Source of the DNA: an uncultured Flavobacteriaceae bacterium
GTDB lineage: Bacteria; Bacteroidota; Bacteroidia; Flavobacteriales; Flavobacteriaceae
Assembly (NCBI GenBank): GCA_947494205.1
Contig: CANLUH010000005.1
Span: forward strand, 62,001-126,000
DNA length: 64,000 nt
Direction: 5' to 3'
The notes beneath the pieces are model-generated. The model was given only the letters and a program-made list of their open reading frames with translations, had not been told where the DNA came from and made no database searches. A program made the position numbers and the translations under genes. Positions 33,100 to 41,375 of this stretch are shown one piece after another; position 1 is the first letter of the stretch, and every line of letters begins with the position of its first letter.

Positions 33100-33434
33100 T
33101 TTGCTAATGCGTTAGGGTTAAAAATTAAGGTTAATGTCTCAATAAAATCATTAATCTCATTGGTTTTTTCTGTAATCACTTCTTTTCCAGAGGACGTAAC
33201 AGAATAGTATTTCCGCACACGTTTTCCTATATACACTTTTTCGGTGTCTAGTACGCCTTGATGTTCCAATCGGTGTAGAATAGGGTAGAGCGCACCTTCC
33301 GAAATGTCTATTTTTCCTTTGGTGAGTGCTTTTACCTTTTGTGTAATCTCGTAACCGTACATTTTATCGCTCTCACTTAATAGCTTTAAAATAATAGGTT
33401 GTAGTGTGCCTTTTGTTAATTCTTTACTATACAT
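33096..33434 (-). CDS. PadR family transcriptional regulator
   Basis: The start is taken at the ATG 33434 (MYSKELTKGTLQPIILKLL, the usual family N-terminus), giving 112 residues; the ATG at 33449 would put a perfect palindrome inside the gene. The winged HTH is YGYEITQKVKALTKGKIDIS, then EGALYPILHRLEHQGVL, with the wing RVRKYYSVTSSGKEV. A short C-terminal dimerisation helix follows. PadR proteins are repressors of small operons and usually of themselves. The palindrome at 33444-33464 is the likely site. Confidence 0.92.
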   Translation of the reverse strand: MYSKELTKGTLQPIILKLLSESDKMYGYEITQKVKALTKGKIDISEGALYPILHRLEHQGVLDTEKVYIGKRVRKYYSVTSSGKEVITEKTNEINDFIETLTLIFNPNALAK

Positions 33435-33443
33435 ATTGTAAAT

Positions 33444-33464
33444 ATACATTTTATTAAAATGTAT
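33444..33464. promoter_or_regulatory. Perfect palindrome, probable PadR operator
   Basis: ATACATTTTA (33444-33453), one base, TAAAATGTAT (33455-33464): a perfect ten-base inverted repeat, 10 bp before the preferred padR-type ATG. ACAT/ATGT half-sites are what PadR proteins bind. A second weaker dyad, TGTA-TATT-TACA on the minus strand, lies next to it nearer the gene. Confidence 0.6.
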
Positions 33465-33762
33465 TCAAAATAAATGTGAATTATTTTTATTGGTTTTGAT
33501 TTTTTTTTGATTTGCGGATTACCGTAAGTTTAATATGAATGGACACTTTATATTGTGGGTGTTCTAAAAGCATTAAAATATACGTAGATGTACGTATTGT
33601 GTAGTTGTGGGGAAAGTTGGAACTTTAGAATATCTAATTATAACATCAAAGAGAGTACTTTTTACAACTCAATAACTGTAACATATAAAGAGTTCTTTAT
33701 TCTAACATTTAGACTAAGTTATGTAATAAATCATTTAACTATTAATCAAAACCATTTAACCA

Positions 33763-35484
33763 ATGCAATATTATAAAAAAGTAAGTAGCCTAATTTTAGG
33801 TTCCTTTATCTTACTAACCTATATTTTAAATAGTTGCCAAAAAGAGAATATTAACCAAAACTCTCAAAAACAAACAGCCAAAAACAGTACTAAAATTTCT
33901 ATGCTTAGAGATACAGCATTAGAAAATGATAAAAGTTTAATGCGAGTTTTAGATAATGCCGAAGCAAAAAAACAAGACAGTAGAGCAAATAAAACGGTGT
34001 ATAATGCACAGTACGACTTTACTATTAATACAGATTATGCAAAAGTAATAACTAATGCTAACGGTACAAATAATTACACTTTTGGTGTTTACAGAGAAGA
34101 GGATAATGGGTTGTTAGAAAACTTATTATTAAAGGAGCAAATAGATGGTACTTTTTTAGTGTACTTAGTACAGTATGATGTAAGTGAAACAGAACGCAGC
34201 ACGTTAGCTAATCAAGAAATAGTTAATATGGAAAATAAAATTACGTATGTACCTTTAGAAGATATTTCTAGTTCAGTTTTCGATAAAGTAAATAGTACTG
34301 CTGAAACGTGTACGGTATTTTCATATGAATGGCAAGAAGCTAGTACTTGTGGAGCAGGTGGTAACCACACATTTGAAGATGGCGGATATAGTGAAACGAA
34401 CCCAACGGGTTGTAGGGCTTGGGGTAATCCTGATTTTATGGCTACTAGTGGTGGTTATGTTTTAACGTCTAATGAGATTGATTGTACAGATGGCTCTAAT
34501 TCGGGTTATGAATATGATGATAATAATAATAATAATAATAATAATAACCAGAGTAGTGGTTATGGAAGTGAAGGAGGTGGTAATGGTGGTGAAAATCCAG
34601 ATACAGCCATTGTATTTTGTACACAAGATTGTGCAGATGAAGATGATAAATGTTTTTTATCTGACGAAGATTTTAATGCTCCCTTTAGTGCAAATTCACC
34701 TTTTAATGTGGATTTAGGAGAGGTTAGAAGAAAATGCGATACTATAGATCCACCAGAAAATAAGAAGTTTTTATGTATTTATAAAAAACTAACGAATTCA
34801 CCTAAATTTAAGGATTTATTTATAGATACTTTTGGAGAGAGTGTAGATTTAAATGTAATATTTAAAGTAGTACCTAGTATTGCTCCAGTTCCACCTTCTA
34901 CTACAACTCCTAATGCTAAAACTTCTGTAAGGCTAGATTTAAATTCTACTAATCCGCTAGGTGCTTATAATGGTACAATATACATTAGTAGTGCCTACAT
35001 GGAAGCTACTTCTGCTATATCAGTTGCAAAAACTATAATGCATGAATGTATCCATGCTTTTCTAACAATAAAACAGTATGGTTGTAATCAAGGTACGGAG
35101 TTTGATGAATATGATGACGTTGAGTTAAGCGAAATATTAAATCAATACTATTCAACAGCTTGTCCCAACCAATCTGATCATGAATTTATGTTTGACTACT
35201 TATTACCAACTATGTCAGAAATATTAGAAGATATTAAAGACGATTTAATACCTTTAAGTCATCAAGAAGGAGTTGCGGATATTTTATTTATAAATGAATC
35301 AAATCCAAATGAGCAGACCCCTTGGAATTGGGATGATTTTTATAAATACTTAAGTATGGATGGACTGCAAAATTCAGATGCATTTGAATTTGAAATGCTA
35401 CCAGAGAGTTCTGTTAAATATCAAAACTTTTCAACATATGTTAACCATGGTAGAAACTCTTTTAGAAAAACTTGTATTGATTAA
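33763..35484 (+). CDS. Lipoprotein with HExxH zinc-peptidase-like motif
   Basis: It has 573 residues. A lipoprotein signal (YILNSC) is followed by a Gln/Asn/Lys-rich linker, a region (~75-240) with several Cys, a run of nine Asn (residues 254-262) with a Gly-rich linker, and a C-terminal domain (~290-573) containing KTIMHECIHAFLTIKQYG. HECIH fits the HExxH zinc motif; a third ligand may lie in the following acidic block (EFDEYDDVELSEIL). It is probably a surface lipoprotein with metallopeptidase-like fold, but no named family is recognised. It is followed by two small exported paralogues that start 13 bases after its stop. Confidence 0.7.
   Translation: MQYYKKVSSLILGSFILLTYILNSCQKENINQNSQKQTAKNSTKISMLRDTALENDKSLMRVLDNAEAKKQDSRANKTVYNAQYDFTINTDYAKVITNANGTNNYTFGVYREEDNGLLENLLLKEQIDGTFLVYLVQYDVSETERSTLANQEIVNMENKITYVPLEDISSSVFDKVNSTAETCTVFSYEWQEASTCGAGGNHTFEDGGYSETNPTGCRAWGNPDFMATSGGYVLTSNEIDCTDGSNSGYEYDDNNNNNNNNNQSSGYGSEGGGNGGENPDTAIVFCTQDCADEDDKCFLSDEDFNAPFSANSPFNVDLGEVRRKCDTIDPPENKKFLCIYKKLTNSPKFKDLFIDTFGESVDLNVIFKVVPSIAPVPPSTTTPNAKTSVRLDLNSTNPLGAYNGTIYISSAYMEATSAISVAKTIMHECIHAFLTIKQYGCNQGTEFDEYDDVELSEILNQYYSTACPNQSDHEFMFDYLLPTMSEILEDIKDDLIPLSHQEGVADILFINESNPNEQTPWNWDDFYKYLSMDGLQNSDAFEFEMLPESSVKYQNFSTYVNHGRNSFRKTCID
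34522..34548 (+). repeat. (AAT)8-AAC trinucleotide run inside a gene
   Basis: Eight AAT codons plus one AAC, coding nine Asn in the linker of the lipoprotein at 33763. Length changes by slippage would keep the frame. Confidence 0.95.
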
Positions 35485-35497
35485 AATAATAAAAAAC

Positions 35498-36013
35498 ATG
35501 AGATATTTGATATTGCTTTTTACATTGTTAACATTTAATATTTATAGTCAAGATATAGAGAAAATAAAACAGAGTGATGTATTCTTTATAGTGCATGGTG
35601 GTAAAAATGGTAATTTCGAAACTAAAAAAGAGAATAATGATAATTCGCAAATTAAGACTATAAATTATAATTATGTTTTTACAGATGGTCCCAAAAGCGT
35701 AGTTAATAAAATAAAGTTGTCTTATAGTAATTATTTAGATTTCGATGAGTTAGAAAAAGGAAATCATACACTTTCTTTTAAAATAAATAAGAGTTTTTTA
35801 AAAAAGAATAAGGACATTATTATTGATAGGAAGTTTATGCATAAAATTGGTTATTATGAATCTTATAATTTGTTATCCAAAGCCAAAACCATTTTTCTAA
35901 TAGATAAAGATGAAATAAATAATAAAATGGTTGTTTTAAAAAAAGTTAGACTTAATATTCCTTCAGAATATCAATCATCAAGAAAAGAAATTATAAAATA
36001 TGAAGAGAACTAA
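35498..36013 (+). CDS. Exported hypothetical protein, first of two tandem paralogues
   Basis: The ATG at 35498 gives a signal peptide (LILLFTLLTFNIYSQ); the frame is open further upstream only inside the previous gene. It has 171 residues. I do not recognise the family. It shares a layout with the next gene: a hydrophobic D-x-F-F-I-x strand, INYNYVF, Y-x-x-Y-x-DFDEL, a Lys-rich helix, then KTIFLIDKD and VVLKKVRLN. It is periplasmic or surface-exposed. It overlaps the next gene by 14 bases and follows the HExxH lipoprotein by 13 bases, so the three form one unit. Confidence 0.7.
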   Translation: MRYLILLFTLLTFNIYSQDIEKIKQSDVFFIVHGGKNGNFETKKENNDNSQIKTINYNYVFTDGPKSVVNKIKLSYSNYLDFDELEKGNHTLSFKINKSFLKKNKDIIIDRKFMHKIGYYESYNLLSKAKTIFLIDKDEINNKMVVLKKVRLNIPSEYQSSRKEIIKYEEN

Positions 36014-36584
36014 TAGTTATATAAGAATCTTTGTAAGATTCATAGTTTTAATTTCATTTAGCTCTTTTTCTCAATCAATACATTTGCCCGATGAAGAAGC
36101 AAACCCTAGTGCATTTGATTACGATGTATTAAAAAAAGAAAAATCAGTACAGAAATACGCTGACACAGATACACTATATATTTACATAAAAGACAATAAA
36201 AACATAAATGTATTTAGTTATTTAGATCATAAAGGACATCAAATAATTAATTATAATTTTAAATTAAAGGATAGTTCTACTGTAGAATTTAATTATAGAA
36301 AATATGAAGACTTCGATACTATGGCGTCGGGTAAAACTTCACTAGTAAGAAAAGAACACAAAAACTTTATTCGTAAACATAAAAAAGAAATTTTAACGTA
36401 TAGCTTTTTTAGAAAAAATAGAGAGAAAGCTGTAGATCATATTTTACACATGCTTTTAGAAATATTATCTACAAAAAGAATAATTTTCATGATAAATGAT
36501 AATGAAACTGAGGGTGAAACAATAACTTTAAGGCAGGTAACACTCAATCGAAGTTCTCATAAGGCTCTTTATACAAAAATATAA
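36000..36584 (+). CDS. Exported hypothetical protein, second of two tandem paralogues
   Basis: It has 194 residues and a signal peptide ending SFSQ. No known family is recognised. Similarity to the preceding protein is visible along the whole mature part: DTLYIYI against DVFFIVH, INYNFKL against INYNYVF, YEDFDTMASG against YLDFDELEKG, KRIIFMINDN against KTIFLIDKDE, and ITLRQVTLN against VVLKKVRLN. This points to duplication and divergence. The ATG lies within the end of the previous gene (14-base overlap), so translation is coupled. A role with the HExxH lipoprotein upstream is possible. Confidence 0.7.
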   Translation: MKRTNSYIRIFVRFIVLISFSSFSQSIHLPDEEANPSAFDYDVLKKEKSVQKYADTDTLYIYIKDNKNINVFSYLDHKGHQIINYNFKLKDSSTVEFNYRKYEDFDTMASGKTSLVRKEHKNFIRKHKKEILTYSFFRKNREKAVDHILHMLLEILSTKRIIFMINDNETEGETITLRQVTLNRSSHKALYTKI

Positions 36585-36668
36585 AATTTGGATTTTGCTA
36601 GTGATAGTTTGAAAATATTACACATATTTAATGTCTCTTCCTAAATACCATTCTATTCAAACCACCAC

Positions 36669-37130
36669 TTAGAACCACAAATAAACCAAATTTCCAATGT
36701 TAAGCACAGCTAATACAAAAGTAATAATCGTAATTTTATCAGGGAACTTATAGTTTACACCAATGGCTATCAACAATAGTAATGGTAAAATTAATCCGGA
36801 ATAGAGGCGAAGTGAATAGGTTTCCTTAGTATTCGATTTTACAATGGTGGCACTATTAACTTCATTAAATATAAGAGAGGTTTTTAATTGTAAAGTGTCA
36901 TGCTCTTTTACTTCGTATTGAAATTCTTCGGAAGCATAAAAATCGTAACTTTTAGTATGTATGCTATGCGACGTATGCGAATTGCCACCAGCATTATAAT
37001 AACGTTCAAACTTTGCTTTAGAACTTAAAGCTGTTTCTGTAATGGTTTGTCCTGTAAAGCTAAAATCTATAATAGTAATTACCGCTATTATAGCAGAACA
37101 TGCTAAAATTATGGTTTGAAGTTTTTTCAT
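36669..37130 (-). CDS. Hypothetical membrane protein
   Basis: A 153-residue protein with an N-terminal membrane helix (~5-27), an external domain (~28-110) rich in His, Ser and Tyr (ARYYNAGGNSHTSHSIHTKSY-like, DFYASEEFQYEVKE) and two C-terminal helices (~110-152; SGLILPLLLLIAIGVNYKF, then KITIITFVLAVLNIGNLVY). I do not recognise the family. It stands alone, convergent with the tandem paralogues and followed upstream by a large palindromic repeat. Confidence 0.6.
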   Translation of the reverse strand: MKKLQTIILACSAIIAVITIIDFSFTGQTITETALSSKAKFERYYNAGGNSHTSHSIHTKSYDFYASEEFQYEVKEHDTLQLKTSLIFNEVNSATIVKSNTKETYSLRLYSGLILPLLLLIAIGVNYKFPDKITIITFVLAVLNIGNLVYLWF

Positions 37131-37196
37131 GATACTAGATTGGTAGCTTTTGTTTGGGATTTGTTACAAAAACTATGTTACGTTTATTTAATAAAA

Positions 37197-37332
37197 AAGA
37201 GGCTGTCTAAAAAGTTATTATAATTCACTTTGTCAAGTTGAGCTTGTCGAAACTGATATTATTATCTAATAGGATAAAATATTTAGACAAGCTCAATATG
37301 ACATCGAACTACACTTTTTTAGACTGCCTCTT
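37197..37332. repeat. Nested palindromic repeat element
   Basis: The outer arms AAGAGGCTGTCTAAAAAGT (37197-37215) and ACTTTTTTAGACTGCCTCTT (37313-37332) are imperfect inverted copies. Inside them TTGAGCTTGTC (about 37238-37248) is inverted as GACAAGCTCAA (about 37286-37296). The inner part belongs to the TGAGCTTGTCGAA family seen again at 63790-63910. No coding content is convincing. Confidence 0.7.
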
Positions 37333-37337
37333 AGTAA

Positions 37338-37479
37338 TCATGAAGTTTATAACTTCTTTTTGTGAGATTCCTGCCAAAGTTTATCTTGAGTTAATTTTCT
37401 TTAATAAAAAACCACCTTGCTTTCGCAAAGTGGTTTAGTTGTCATGAAGTTTGTAACCTCAATTTATGAGATTCCCGCC
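37338..37479. repeat. Imperfect 38-bp direct repeats flanking the terminator near htpG
   Basis: 37338-37375 and 37442-37479 both start TCATGAAGTTT(A/G)TAAC and end TGAGATTCC(T/C)GCC, with a few differences between. They flank a hairpin terminator at 37407-37438. The second copy runs into the GC-rich hairpin at the end of htpG. Confidence 0.7.
37407..37438. terminator. Intrinsic terminator downstream of htpG
   Basis: AACCACCTTGC (37411-37421) pairs with GCAAAGTGGTT (37426-37436) apart from one mismatch, with A- and T-rich flanks. Confidence 0.7.
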
Positions 37480-37490
37480 TCCGCGGGAAT
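37471..37490. repeat. ATTCCCGC/GCGGGAAT hairpin at the htpG stop codon
   Basis: ATTCCCGC (37471-37478) pairs with GCGGGAAT (37483-37490) and directly abuts the htpG stop codon at 37491. It belongs to the GAGATTCCCG repeat family and may also protect the mRNA 3' end or stop transcription. Confidence 0.7.
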
Positions 37491-39401
37491 TTATTTAATC
37501 ATCTCGTAACTACGCTTAATAAAGTTGGTTAACTCTTCTCCTTTTAAAAGGCCTTGAGATAAACGCGCTAAGTCTAAACTTTGATTTATTAAACGTTCTT
37601 GTTTCTTTTTCGTTTTCGTGTTAATGATTTCTCCAACAAGGTCAGAGTTTGTATTAACAACTAGGTTGTATATTTCTGGCATATTACCAAACATATTCAT
37701 ACCACCACCGCCAGTTGCTTGCATTTCTTTCATGCGGCGCATAAATTCTGGTTGGGTAATCATAAACGGAGAAGCCGAACTGTCCATAGCTTCTAATTGT
37801 ACTGTGAATTTTTCAGATGGAACAACCTCTTTTAATAATTCGTCTAAAGCTTTTGTTTGATCTTCATCTAATTTAGAAATCGTTGTATCGTCTTTCTTAA
37901 TTAAATTATCTACGTGATCAGAATCTACACGTACAAACGTGATGTTTTCTTTTGTACTTTCTAATTTCTGAATTAAGTGCGATACAATAGGAGAGTCTAA
38001 TAATAATACTTCGTAACCTTTAGCTTTTGCAGCTTCAATATAACTGTGCTGCTCGTCTTTATTAGACGCATAAAGAATGACTAATTTATCATCTTTATCC
38101 GTTTGGTTCGCTTTAATTTTATCGTATAATTCTTGGTACGTATGGAAAGTGCCATCTACTGTTGGGTATAATGCGAATGCATCTGCTTTTTCGAAGAATT
38201 TTTCTTCAGACAGCATACCATATTCAATAACAATTTTAATATCGTTCCATTTGGCTTCAAAATCCTCACGGCTATTGTTAAATAACGATTTTAATTTATC
38301 GGCAACTTTACGTGTAATGTAAGACGATATCTTTTTTACAGCGCCATCTGCTTGTAAGTATGAACGTGATACATTTAATGGAATGTCTGGCGAATCGATA
38401 ACTCCACGAAGCATTGTTAAAAATTCTGGTACAATACCTTCTACATTATCCGTTACAAATACTTGGTTTTGGTATAACTGAATTTTATCCTTCTGCATGC
38501 TCATATCTTGAGACATTTTTGGGAAATATAAGATACCTGTTAAGTTAAACGGATAATCTACATTTAAGTGAATGTGGAATAACGGCTCTTCGAATTGTGC
38601 AGGATATAACTCTCTGTAAAAGCCTTTGTAATCTGCATCTTCTAATTCTGTTGGTTGTTTTGTCCAAGCAGGATTAGGGTTGTTAATTATAGAGTCTACA
38701 GTAATTTTGCGTTGTGGCTCAGTCGTTTCTTTACCTTCTGCATCTGTAGTAGTTTCTGGTGTGTGCTCTGGATCGTCTATTTCTTTAGTTCCAAATTTAA
38801 TAGCAACAGGCATAAATTTGTTATACTTGTTTAATAAAGAGCTAATTCTAGACTCTTCTAAGAATTCTGTAGAATCCTCGGCGATGTGTAGAATAATTTC
38901 AGAACCTCTGTCTGTTTTATCGTGTGCCTCTAAAGTAAATTCTGGAGAGCCATCGCACGTCCAATGTGCAGCTGGTTCGTCTTTATGAGATTTAGTAATG
39001 ATCTCTACTTTTTCTGCCACCATAAATGCAGAATAGAATCCTAAACCAAAGTGTCCTATAATACCAGAATCTTTAGCAGAATCTTTATATTTATCTAAAA
39101 ACTCTTCAGCTCCAGAAAAAGCCACTTGGTTAATGTATTTTTCAACTTCTTCTGAAGTCATACCTAAACCTTGATCGATAATATGAAGCTTTTTACCTTC
39201 TTTATCAATTTTAATTTCAATTTTTGGATCCCCATATTCAACTTTAGATTCCCCAATGTTAGTTAGGTGTTTTAGTTTTAAAGTTGCATCTGTTGCATTA
39301 CTAATTAACTCACGTAAAAAGATTTCGTGATCGCTATACAAGAATTTTTTAATAAGCGGGAAAATGTTTTCAACGGATACGTTAATACTTCCTTTTGCCA
39401 T
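37491..39401 (-). CDS. htpG: Molecular chaperone HtpG (Hsp90)
   Basis: A full-length 636-residue Hsp90. The GHKL ATPase domain shows LRELISNATDATLKL (catalytic Glu/Asn helix), IDQGLGMTSEEV and IGHFGLGFYSAFMVA, DRGSEIILHI; the middle domain has GILYFPK and VFVTDNVEGIVPEFL with the conserved Arg loop LNVSRSYLQ; the C-terminal dimerisation domain follows. An acidic insert (~215-235, ETTTDAEGKETTEP) is seen in the linker to the middle domain. It works as an ATP-driven dimer in protein folding in the cytoplasm. The promoter region contains a sigma-54-like element (39508-39524). Confidence 0.97.
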   Translation of the reverse strand: MAKGSINVSVENIFPLIKKFLYSDHEIFLRELISNATDATLKLKHLTNIGESKVEYGDPKIEIKIDKEGKKLHIIDQGLGMTSEEVEKYINQVAFSGAEEFLDKYKDSAKDSGIIGHFGLGFYSAFMVAEKVEIITKSHKDEPAAHWTCDGSPEFTLEAHDKTDRGSEIILHIAEDSTEFLEESRISSLLNKYNKFMPVAIKFGTKEIDDPEHTPETTTDAEGKETTEPQRKITVDSIINNPNPAWTKQPTELEDADYKGFYRELYPAQFEEPLFHIHLNVDYPFNLTGILYFPKMSQDMSMQKDKIQLYQNQVFVTDNVEGIVPEFLTMLRGVIDSPDIPLNVSRSYLQADGAVKKISSYITRKVADKLKSLFNNSREDFEAKWNDIKIVIEYGMLSEEKFFEKADAFALYPTVDGTFHTYQELYDKIKANQTDKDDKLVILYASNKDEQHSYIEAAKAKGYEVLLLDSPIVSHLIQKLESTKENITFVRVDSDHVDNLIKKDDTTISKLDEDQTKALDELLKEVVPSEKFTVQLEAMDSSASPFMITQPEFMRRMKEMQATGGGGMNMFGNMPEIYNLVVNTNSDLVGEIINTKTKKKQERLINQSLDLARLSQGLLKGEELTNFIKRSYEMIK

Positions 39402-39507
39402 AATTGATTATGTTTTTTATTTGTCATTCTCATTTCTAAATCTATAGTCTAAATTAATTGAAATAAGAATCGGTTTATATTATGTTTTATTGTCTGTGTA
39501 ATAGGTA

Positions 39508-39548
39508 GTCAACAAAAATGCCAATTCCCAAAATATGACAAACTGACA
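39508..39548 (-). promoter_or_regulatory. Sigma-54-like promoter with upstream dyad before htpG
   Basis: The minus strand reads TTGGCATTTTTGTTGAC (39524-39508): TTGGCA, six bases, TTGA, close to the -24/-12 consensus TTGGCAC-N5-TTGC, with C replaced by A in the -12 part. Eleven bases upstream is TGTCAGTTTGTCA (39548-39536), a repeated TGTCA pair that could bind an activator. The 39402-39747 gap otherwise holds only an A+T-rich stretch and a TTTTACTTC/GAAGTAAAA hairpin near 39662-39686. Confidence 0.45.
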
Positions 39549-39747
39549 CTTCATACTTAATTCAATTATAATCTGTAGGCGCTTCAATACTATGCATGCA
39601 TAATTAATAGCTGTTAATGTTGAAGTTATTATAGTTGAAATACTTTAAATTGCGATACCTTTTACTTCTACTTAACGAAGTAAAAAGGATAACAATAAGA
39701 TAAATAAGATTTCCTTTTTCGAGGAAGTAAAAAAACATAACTTTTTT

Positions 39748-40755
39748 ATGTATAATTCTAAAATAATAGGTCTAGGGCGTTTTGTTCCAGAAAATGTAGT
39801 TACTAACGACGAGTTATCCACAATGATGGATACAAATGATGCTTGGATACAAGAACGTACAGGAATAAAAGAAAGACGTTGGGTTAAAGATTCTGGAGAC
39901 ACCACAGCAACAATGGGTGTTAAAGCGGCTAAAATTGCAATAGAACGTTCCGGATTAGATAAGGACGATATAGATTTTATAATTTTTGCAACCTTAAGTC
40001 CAGATATGTATTTTCCGGGGCCTGGTGTACAGGTACAAGAGGCTTTAGATATAAAAACGATTGGAGCTTTAGATGTTCGTAACCAGTGTTCTGGTTTTGT
40101 GTATGCTATTTCTGTGGCAGACCAGTTTATTAAAACGGGTATGTATAAAAACGTTTTAGTTATTGGTTCGGAGTTACATTCTCATGGATTAGATAAAACT
40201 ACAAGAGGTCGTGGTGTTTCTGTTATTTTTGGAGATGGAGCAGGAGCTGCTGTATTAACTAGAGAAGAAGATACTACAAAAGGTATTTTGTCTACACATT
40301 TACATTCGCAAGGTGCACATGCTAAAGAGTTAGTATTAGAAGCTCCGGGAATGGGAACGCGTTGGGTTACCGATATTATGGAAGAGAACAATGCAGACGA
40401 TGAGAGTTACTTTCCTCACATGAACGGACAATTTGTATTTAAAAATGCAGTGGTACGTTTTAGCGAAGTAATTATGGAAGGACTTAATAAAAATAAATTA
40501 GAAGTTTCCGATGTGGATATGCTTATTCCACACCAAGCGAATTTAAGAATCTCTCAATTTATACAACGTAAATTTCAATTAGAAGACAGCCAAGTTTATA
40601 ATAATATACAACGATATGGTAATACTACCGCAGCATCTATTCCTATTGCATTAACAGAAGCTTGGGAAGAAGGTAAAATAAAAGAAGGCGATACGGTTGT
40701 GTTGGCTGCTTTTGGTAGTGGTTTTACTTGGGGAAGTATTATTATAAAATGGTAA
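39748..40755 (+). CDS. 3-oxoacyl-ACP synthase III (KAS III, FabH-like)
   Basis: A 335-residue thiolase-fold enzyme with the KAS III triad: Cys114 in RNQCSGFVYA, His261 in LIPHQANLRI and Asn291 in QRYGNTTAASIPIAL. TERTGIKERR-like entry (DAWIQERTGIKERRW) and the closing AAFGSGFTWGS are also typical. It condenses an acyl-CoA primer with malonyl-ACP. It does not stand in the common plsX-fabH-accB setting, so it may be a second KAS III that works on other primers; I therefore give no gene symbol. No operon partner: the small membrane protein gene follows after 44 bp with a hairpin between. Confidence 0.93.
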   Translation: MYNSKIIGLGRFVPENVVTNDELSTMMDTNDAWIQERTGIKERRWVKDSGDTTATMGVKAAKIAIERSGLDKDDIDFIIFATLSPDMYFPGPGVQVQEALDIKTIGALDVRNQCSGFVYAISVADQFIKTGMYKNVLVIGSELHSHGLDKTTRGRGVSVIFGDGAGAAVLTREEDTTKGILSTHLHSQGAHAKELVLEAPGMGTRWVTDIMEENNADDESYFPHMNGQFVFKNAVVRFSEVIMEGLNKNKLEVSDVDMLIPHQANLRISQFIQRKFQLEDSQVYNNIQRYGNTTAASIPIALTEAWEEGKIKEGDTVVLAAFGSGFTWGSIIIKW

Positions 40756-40799
40756 AGAATTCCTGTGAAGACAGGACTCTCATTAATAAAATCGTTTAA

Positions 40800-41078
40800 G
40801 TGAAAGTTATTTTAAAGAAAGTTTTAGGCGTTATATTTATTTTAATCGGCGGGTTTTTATCATTAGGTTTATTGGCACAAATACCAATGACCATCTTGCG
40901 AATAAAAAAAGTTAATAGCACTTCTAATGATTATGGTTCAGGATATATTGTTGGTACCATTGTGGGCGCCATTTTAATGGCACTTGTAGCATTTTTTCTA
41001 TTCAAATTTGGTTTTAAATGGGTATCTAATAAAACAAAACCTAAAAAAATAGAGAGTATAGATAGTATTGGAGAGTAG
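40800..41078 (+). CDS. Small two-helix membrane protein
   Basis: It has 92 residues from a GTG at 40800; the next in-frame ATG would lose the first membrane helix. Helix 1 covers ~9-30 (GVIFILIGGFLSLGLL), helix 2 ~50-70 (YIVGTIVGAILMALVAFFLF), and a basic C-terminal tail follows (KWVSNKTKPKKIE). No family is recognised. It may be co-transcribed with the KAS III gene, though a short inverted repeat (around 40757-40785) lies between them. It is followed by a strong terminator. Confidence 0.6.
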   Translation: MKVILKKVLGVIFILIGGFLSLGLLAQIPMTILRIKKVNSTSNDYGSGYIVGTIVGAILMALVAFFLFKFGFKWVSNKTKPKKIESIDSIGE

Positions 41079-41104
41079 TAATACTACAGTAAATTTATAG
41101 TATA

Positions 41105-41139
41105 AAAAAAGTCCTAAAACGAGTGTTTTAGGACTTTTT
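41105..41139. terminator. Intrinsic terminator
   Basis: AAAAGTCCTAAAAC (about 41107-41120) pairs with GTTTTAGGACTTTT (41125-41138), loop GAGT, T-run after. Confidence 0.9.
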
Positions 41140-41375
41140 AACTAATTAACCAATATAAACTAAACTTTTGTTTACGAATGCTTTTTTAGGAAGACTAATT
41201 CAAATAAAATATATCGTATTCTGTTGTTGTTCTACTTATAAGACGATATATTTTGCGTTTTATTACACTGATTATCAATATTTAATAAAAAATTAACAAA
41301 TAGAAGTTATTTTGTTAAGTTCGTGTGAAGTTTTCGACAAATTGAAACTTTAATTTAAAAATGATAATAAAATAA

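Noticed and set aside
33588-33776. 62-codon frame just before the HExxH lipoprotein gene
   Set aside because: It overlaps the lipoprotein start in another frame, has no ribosome-binding signal and its product shows no domain.
34472-34717. Frame rich in Ile inside the lipoprotein gene
   Set aside because: It is the +1 reading of the AAT run and Gly/Asp-rich linker.
37238-37438. 66-codon plus-strand frame near the end of htpG
   Set aside because: It is made almost wholly of the palindromic repeat and the terminator.
40757-40785. Terminator after the KAS III gene
   Set aside because: CCTGT/ACAGG is short and lacks a T-run; it looks like a remnant of the GAGATTCCTG repeat family.
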